Positions 59,615 to 64,000 of a stretch of 64,000 nucleotides of DNA are shown piece by piece; position 1 is the stretch's first letter, and each line of letters starts with the position of its first letter. The notes under the pieces are model-generated. The model saw nothing but the letters and a program-made list of their open reading frames with translations, made no database searches and was not told the DNA's origin. The DNA lies in contig CAMEJJ010000003.1 of NCBI GenBank assembly GCA_945919795.1, positions 62,001 to 126,000 on the forward strand, written 5' to 3'. The stretch is from an uncultured Lachnospiraceae bacterium. GTDB taxonomy: Bacteria > Bacillota > Clostridia > Lachnospirales > Lachnospiraceae. A program made the translations under genes and the position numbers.

Positions 59615-60803
59615 ACTGCATTAACCAGTCTGTAATATCTAATATTTTGATTCCATCTATATCGTATTCCGGATACCCGGTTCTGGAAATAACCATCTTA
59701 GGATATGAATCCCTGATTCTCCTTAGTGGATCTAACTCGCGTTCTTTTGTCTCGTTCTCCTCTATACTATTTGCAACCTGAATATATATCTTTTCATTTT
59801 CCCTGATTGCAACAAAGTCAATTTCTTTTTTATATAGAACACCAACATATAATTCATATCCTCGACGCATTAATTCTATCGCCACTATATTTTCTAATGC
59901 TCTTCCGTAATCAGGATTCTTAGAACCTAGTTTCGCATACCTGAATGAATGATCGCTTAAATAATATTTCTCCGTACTCGCCAGATATTTTTTTCCTTGA
60001 ATATCATACCTTCTAACTTTGTAAAATGCGAATGCTTTGCATAGATAATTGATATACTTATCTACAGTTTTGTGGTCAACTTTATCTCCTTTGTTATTGA
60101 TTGTCTCCGTAAGTTTACGCGCAGTTGTAAGATTTGAAATGTTATCAATAAGAAAATCAGTTGTTTTGGTAAGAACACTTTCATTTCGGATCTTATATTT
60201 TTGTTTAATATCCCTCAAAACTAAAGTATCAAATATATCTCTGATGTACTTATGCTTATCCTTTTCGCTTTTGTAAACATAAGAACCGGGCATCCCACCT
60301 TCTGTTAAATATTTGATATAAGCTTCCTGCATATTTGTATAACCATAATATGTCACAAATTCTTTAAACGAAAATGGATAGACCTCTATTTCAAAAGTAC
60401 GTCCAGTGAACAATGTTGCTAAATCACTGCTTAAAAGGAAAGCATTAGAACCGGTAATATAAATATCATATTTTTCAGATACATGAAAACTGTTTATTGC
60501 CTTTTCAAATCCTTCGCATAACTGAACTTCATCAATAAACAAGTAATTGTTTTTGCCTTTTATATACTTTGATTTTACATACTCTAATAATGCGTGATAT
60601 TCCAATAAATCCTCATAAGTGTCATCGTTATAATTAATATGAATAATATTCGATTCTGGTTCTTTTTTAAGAATTACATCAATAAACGCTTCCAATAACT
60701 TTGATTTACCACTACGTCTAATTCCTGTAATTACTTTTATATCAGGAGTTCCCTGCACATCTTCTAGCTGCTTTAAATAATCTGTTCTTTCTATAAGCTT
60801 CAT
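59613..60803 (-). CDS. AAA ATPase with DUF4143 domain
   Basis: 396 residues. Walker A ITGIRRSGKSKLL, Walker B YLFIDEVQLCEGF, then a winged helix and a DUF4143 region (LYVGVLYKKEIDFVAIREN, nuclease-like). Similar in architecture to 46108-47436 but not a close copy. AGAGGTG before ATG; a palindrome overlaps the promoter. Confidence 0.88.
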   Translation of the reverse strand: MKLIERTDYLKQLEDVQGTPDIKVITGIRRSGKSKLLEAFIDVILKKEPESNIIHINYNDDTYEDLLEYHALLEYVKSKYIKGKNNYLFIDEVQLCEGFEKAINSFHVSEKYDIYITGSNAFLLSSDLATLFTGRTFEIEVYPFSFKEFVTYYGYTNMQEAYIKYLTEGGMPGSYVYKSEKDKHKYIRDIFDTLVLRDIKQKYKIRNESVLTKTTDFLIDNISNLTTARKLTETINNKGDKVDHKTVDKYINYLCKAFAFYKVRRYDIQGKKYLASTEKYYLSDHSFRYAKLGSKNPDYGRALENIVAIELMRRGYELYVGVLYKKEIDFVAIRENEKIYIQVANSIEENETKERELDPLRRIRDSYPKMVISRTGYPEYDIDGIKILDITDWLMQ

Positions 60804-60837
60804 TGTATTATCACCTCTTCTACATTCTAATACAATT

Positions 60838-60873
60838 ATTCCCCAAAATCAATTTTTTGTTAATTTTGGGGAA
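60838..60873 (-). promoter_or_regulatory. Palindromic operator overlapping the ATPase promoter
   Basis: ATTCCCCAAAAT (60838-60849) and ATTTTGGGGAAT (60862-60873) are exact complements. On the minus strand TTGATT and TAGAAT with a 17-bp spacer form a promoter that begins inside the palindrome. Autoregulation is likely. Confidence 0.65.
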
Positions 60874-60891
60874 TAAAAATGCGTTATAGCA

Positions 60892-60915
60892 GCGCCCAAA
60901 CTATCGTTTGAGCGC
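60892..60915 (-). terminator. Hairpin behind the GyrI-like remnant
   Basis: GCGCCCAAAC and GTTTGAGCGC pair at nine of ten positions around a four-base loop, between the remnant and the ATPase promoter. Confidence 0.5.
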
Positions 60916-60947
60916 CTTGAAAAGCCGAAATCTTGACAAACCAGAAG

Positions 60948-61046
60948 TTATAACTTCCTAATCGGAAAAAACATATAATTTTTTCCGGTTTTGGGGTCTG
61001 TAAAATCATGAACGGCACCGGCTAACATACATTTTTCAATTTTCAT
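60948..61046 (-). pseudogene. C-terminal scrap of a GyrI-like gene
   Basis: ATG 61046 (GGAGG upstream) gives MKIEKCMLAGAVHDFTDPKT, then NYMFFPIRKL. It resembles the last 24 residues of the protein at 63273-63749 (YTEPSTGKNFIFFPVEDI). Only this end remains. Confidence 0.6.
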
Positions 61047-61071
61047 ATACTACCTCCGCAAATCCCGATTT

Positions 61072-61614
61072 TCACCTGTGCATTTCTTCCCAATGTTCCT
61101 TAGTCATTACATTTGTATATCCAACTCGTACCTCATTCATCAACGGTACCGGTACATTTTCGCATGTGTGATGATATATAAATCCAACCTTTTCCTGAAC
61201 TCTTTTTGATTTCTGATTGCCTTCATAGTATCCACACCAGATTTTAGTCATGCCAATATCTTCAAATCCATGGCGAATGATTTCTCTTGCTGCTTCCGGC
61301 ATATAGCCTCTGCCCCAAAATGCTTTTCCAAGCCAATAGCCCAATTCACACTCATCATCTCGCTCTGTCATATCCGTATGTCCATTCAATTTAAGTTCAA
61401 TCGCTCCAATCGCTTTCCTGCTGCATTTTTCGCAGATTGCATAACACTCTGCACCATTGAGCACATTTCGAATTACGTCAAGGCTTTCATTTATTGACTT
61501 GTGCGGTAGCCATCCTGCAATAGGTCCAACATCCGGATCCTTTGCATATTCAAACAAGCTGTCAGCATCTGCCTCAGTCCATTTTCTAAGTATCAGTCTC
61601 TCAGTTTCTAACAT
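61072..61614 (-). CDS. GNAT acetyltransferase (RimJ/RimL type)
   Basis: 180 residues from ATG 61614. RLILRKWTEADADSLFEYAK, ELGYWLGKAFWGRGYMPEA, then WCGYYEGNQKSKRVQEKVGF. The 263-base gap upstream shows no gene. Confidence 0.9.
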   Translation of the reverse strand: MLETERLILRKWTEADADSLFEYAKDPDVGPIAGWLPHKSINESLDVIRNVLNGAECYAICEKCSRKAIGAIELKLNGHTDMTERDDECELGYWLGKAFWGRGYMPEAAREIIRHGFEDIGMTKIWCGYYEGNQKSKRVQEKVGFIYHHTCENVPVPLMNEVRVGYTNVMTKEHWEEMHR

Positions 61615-61883
61615 ACACATCTATCCTTTCGTTAACCCCATTCCAATTGAACAAATTCATAAATTTGAATTTACTAAATCAACAAACACCGAATTGTATA
61701 GTTCTTTACATTGAGAAAATTTATCCAACATTCCATGTATAAATTTATTCCTCAAGGTAAGTGATACACAGCCGCAAAAGGCTCCTCTTGTGTGTTCGTG
61801 GCTGATTATCAACTGTTTTTGTGTATAGAAGCGGCATTTCCATAAAAGCTACAAATCCGATTGAGATTTCACCTCATTCTGAA

Positions 61884-62240
61884 TCAGCACCCGAATCTGT
61901 CTGCCCCAGTTCTGCTGATGTATTGAATATCTTTATTTGGAATGCCGGATTCATCTGTTACATATCTTTCAACTCTCATATATAATTCATATTTGTCTCG
62001 TAATTCGATTATTTTATTCATCATTGGAGAGGCGTGGTGAATATCAAGTGCAGTCTGTGACTCCCAGCTGTCAATCAGTAAAACAGTCTCCGGATCATCC
62101 AATTTTACAAAATAATCATATCTTAAATTTCCTGCTTCCTCTTTAATTTTCTGAACAGTTCCACTTGCAATCATTTCATCTGCGAATTTTCTTGCAGCTC
62201 CGTTTTTCCCAGTGTAGTATATGTTTACTGTAATAGCCAT
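61884..62240 (-). CDS. ABM-family (antibiotic biosynthesis monooxygenase-like) protein
   Basis: 118 residues. VNIYYTGKNGAARKFADEMI, LRYDYFVKLDDPETVLLIDS, IHHASPMMNKI match the YgiN/ABM fold (small dimeric ferredoxin-like). Many are quinol or heme monooxygenases; this one cannot be assigned further. AGAGAGG precedes ATG. Confidence 0.85.
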   Translation of the reverse strand: MAITVNIYYTGKNGAARKFADEMIASGTVQKIKEEAGNLRYDYFVKLDDPETVLLIDSWESQTALDIHHASPMMNKIIELRDKYELYMRVERYVTDESGIPNKDIQYISRTGADRFGC

Positions 62241-62308
62241 ATCTTGCCTCTCTTTCTTATATCTTTTGTTGTTTTTATATACTTAATATCACTCATGTTG
62301 CTCCTCTT

Positions 62309-62944
62309 TCAAACGACAACTATTTCTATATAACTTATTGTTTTTTTGGGGTCAACATCTGTAATACCGTAGAAGGAACCCTTATACCAAAGTATAAATC
62401 TATTGTCATTATTTACTATGCAGCACAGTGGCAATTGGTATGAGCCACCTTTGGGATAAACGGCCTTTGATGCACAGGATATTCCATAATAGTCCAATGC
62501 TTCCAATATTTTTGACCACGATGCGTGATCTTTTCCCATCAGCACGACCACATCGGAAAGGGGAACAGCTGCAAGCATTGCAACGCAGCAATGACCACAG
62601 AATCCAGCTTGAATGGGAATCGATTCAATACAGTCTATTTTTCGTATAGGATGTTCCTTAGAATAGGGGCTGTCATGATTGATTCGCGATAGCGTTTCAA
62701 TCAGTTCCATTTCAATTTCATATTCCTCTTCAGTCACAAGAGCCGACATCGTTTTCTTGGTTATAGGGATTAAATAATTACCATTTCCCTTGGGAATAAG
62801 TTTACATTCAAAAGAGAAGTCAAGGATAGACACCCTGCATGGAATATTCCCCTTTAAACCTGTTTCGTCCCACACATTAAATGGTATCTTGATAAATGTG
62901 CGACCACCCTCAGAATATATAAATTCACTAAATCTATATATCAT
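62309..62944 (-). CDS. DUF1905 domain fused to a C39-like peptidase domain
   Basis: 211 residues. The first 85 residues match DUF1905 (RTFIKIPFNVWDETGLKG, CRVSILDF, GNYLIPITKKT). The rest resembles a small C39-type papain-like domain: IQAGFCGHCCVAMLAAVP with a candidate nucleophile Cys, ALDYYGI, and a terminal YKGSFYGITDVD. The usual catalytic His in the H-(x)-F/V motif reads NRFILWYKG, so activity is uncertain. It could be non-catalytic. Confidence 0.6.
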   Translation of the reverse strand: MIYRFSEFIYSEGGRTFIKIPFNVWDETGLKGNIPCRVSILDFSFECKLIPKGNGNYLIPITKKTMSALVTEEEYEIEMELIETLSRINHDSPYSKEHPIRKIDCIESIPIQAGFCGHCCVAMLAAVPLSDVVVLMGKDHASWSKILEALDYYGISCASKAVYPKGGSYQLPLCCIVNNDNRFILWYKGSFYGITDVDPKKTISYIEIVVV

Positions 62945-63027
62945 TTGATCACCAGCCTTTCACATATTTCGTTATATAACTTTACGAATTTATTAATTTC
63001 TACAAACCGGATTTTCCAGTGCCTGAA

Positions 63028-63264
63028 TCATTTATATTTTTCATATCTGCATTGTTCCCAAACCTGATTACCAATCAATGTGATTGCTTTTTGAGGGCAC
63101 AAACTGATACAGCGGTAACACATGGTACATCGTTCTCCTGAAACTGCCCGATTGTCTTTCATTTCGATATTTCCCATCGGACATTCTTTACAACACAAAC
63201 CACAGCCAGTGCATGAATCACTTATTTTTAATTTATCGGTATAACCAACCGTTTTACAATCCAC
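63028..63264 (-). pseudogene. C-terminal ferredoxin part of an EFR1-type protein
   Basis: 78 codons: CTGCGLCCKECPMGNIEMK and CTMCYRCISLCPQKAIT, two 4Fe-4S motifs ending in the EFR1 tail. The first residues start at a GTG without a ribosome site; the flavodoxin domain expected before it is missing. Confidence 0.65.
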
Positions 63265-63272
63265 ACAAAAAA

Positions 63273-63749
63273 CTATATATCTTCAACAGGAAAAAATATA
63301 AAATTCTTTCCTGTTGAAGGTTCTGTATAATCGCATGCTGCGCCATTTAATTTCAAACTTCTGGATGGAATTGCTGATTCAAGTACATCCATAAATGTTT
63401 CCATATAATGCTCAAACATTACTTCCGTCACTAAATATTTTCTTGCCGGCAGAATCCATTTCTTCCATCCTTCCGGTGCCTGCGCATCTTTTGCCACTTC
63501 TATACCCGCCAGATAATAACCTCTTGTAAAGTCGTGCGTCCACGGCATAAATGACATTGTTTCATCACTCATTGCACCCCAAAAGCCAACGAATGCACCA
63601 TTCTTTTCTCTCATTCCAAGTCCTAATACTTCATCAAAATTTTCATTTGCCTGTTTCCATAGATCCTGTACAATGTTAGCTTCTTCTGTACATAATCCCT
63701 CTTTTCCAATAATGGCAACTTCAGATAAATCCACAATTCTAATATCCAT
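63273..63749 (-). CDS. GyrI-like effector-binding protein
   Basis: 158 residues, no helix-turn-helix. VDLSEVAIIGKEGLCTEEAN, LGLGMREKNGAFVGFWG, YLAGIEVAKDAQAPEGW, KYLVTEVM match GyrI-like small-molecule-binding domains. Stand-alone members bind hydrophobic drugs or act on gyrase inhibitors in E. coli; the role here is unknown. AGCGAGG lies 6 nt upstream. Confidence 0.8.
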   Translation of the reverse strand: MDIRIVDLSEVAIIGKEGLCTEEANIVQDLWKQANENFDEVLGLGMREKNGAFVGFWGAMSDETMSFMPWTHDFTRGYYLAGIEVAKDAQAPEGWKKWILPARKYLVTEVMFEHYMETFMDVLESAIPSRSLKLNGAACDYTEPSTGKNFIFFPVEDI

Positions 63750-63822
63750 TTTTTTCCTCGCTTCAACACCTATTTAATTCTCTAAAACCCATAAAAGCAC
63801 TTTATTAAATCCCATTTTTTCA

Positions 63823-64000
63823 TTATCTACAAACTGAATTTTTCAAAACTTTTTCGGTTTCTATAATATCCTTTTCAATCAGCGGGCGCATACTGTCCTT
63901 GTATTTTGATAAATCAGCATCCTCCAGGCATGATAATATCTTCGGAATATACTGTGGCTTTGCCAGACCAACTTGTGCAAGAGCCTTAATACATTGTCTT
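63823..64000 (-). CDS. End of a HEAT-repeat-like protein, partial
   Basis: Frame from the window edge to TAA 63823: QCIKALAQVGLAKPQYIPKI, then LSCLEDADLSKYKDSMRP, EKDIIETEKVLKNSVCR. The helical pattern with conserved P and L spacing fits HEAT-type repeats, seen in some DNA alkylation repair relatives. Only the last 58 residues are visible. Confidence 0.5.
   Translation of the reverse strand, partial: RQCIKALAQVGLAKPQYIPKILSCLEDADLSKYKDSMRPLIEKDIIETEKVLKNSVCR

Overview
The window reads as the chromosome of a low-GC, spore-forming Gram-positive anaerobe, most likely a gut Lachnospiraceae (Clostridia). The support is the GlgC/GlgD pair beside SpoVG, Pth and Mfd, the DnaD-like/DnaI helicase-loading pair, strong AGGAGG-type ribosome sites, AT-rich intergenic DNA, and LytTR, CmpB and EFR-type genes typical of that family. 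This is inferred from gene content; no rRNA or tRNA gene was seen that could confirm it.

Region 1 (1-22 kb) is mostly stable core genome. It holds the end of a GH9-like secreted protein, a degenerate LytM membrane protein, an EF-hand-like calcium-binding protein, an XRE regulator, RsmJ, an ArsC/Spx-type reductase and a LytTR/DUF3021 regulatory pair. These are followed by a CmpB-type membrane protein and the run mfd, alkD-like, pth, spoVG, glgD, glgC (minus strand). On the plus strand come murC, a DnaD/DnaB-like replication protein, a DnaI/DnaC-like helicase loader and a divergent PRPP synthetase. A cluster of five DnaA-box-like sites lies between murC and the helicase-loading genes.

Region 2 (22-41.4 kb) is an accessory island, almost all on the minus strand. 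It consists of short, mostly unrelated genes of the kind that act as immunity proteins in polymorphic toxin systems (SMI1/KNR4, Imm11-like, DUF4274-like, DUF2750, DUF7716-like, zinc ribbons), with three members of one membrane-protein family. Frameshifted genes and C-terminal scraps are scattered among them. An AbiE-type toxin-antitoxin pair, a MazEF pair and a stand-alone AAA/DUF234 ATPase are embedded. Many cassettes share a similar leader just upstream of the ribosome site, which suggests recombination between cassettes. No cognate toxin lies in the window.

Region 3 (41.6-50.8 kb) is a patchwork. It contains a SpoU-type RNA methyltransferase, a MerR/GyrI regulator beside a transporter scrap, a truncated CDP-alcohol phosphatidyltransferase and a type I toxin-antitoxin module behind an SOS (LexA) box. 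An XRE-membrane gene is present twice as a near-identical 0.68-kb direct repeat. Between the copies lie a DUF4279 protein, an AAA/DUF4143 ATPase with an apparent CTG start, PadR and a 4Fe-4S protein remnant. GNAT acetyltransferases follow.

Region 4 (50.8-64 kb) holds a TetR-controlled export operon (MFS, FtsX-type permease, ABC ATPase) with matching palindromes at both promoters. It also holds an Ntn-type amide hydrolase, a nitroreductase, an HD-GYP phosphodiesterase, a YfcE-like phosphoesterase, a second AAA/DUF4143 ATPase behind a palindrome, another GNAT, an ABM monooxygenase, a DUF1905/C39-like fusion, a ferredoxin remnant, a GyrI-like protein and the end of a HEAT-type protein. Products were called by reading the proteins against known family motifs, with no database search.
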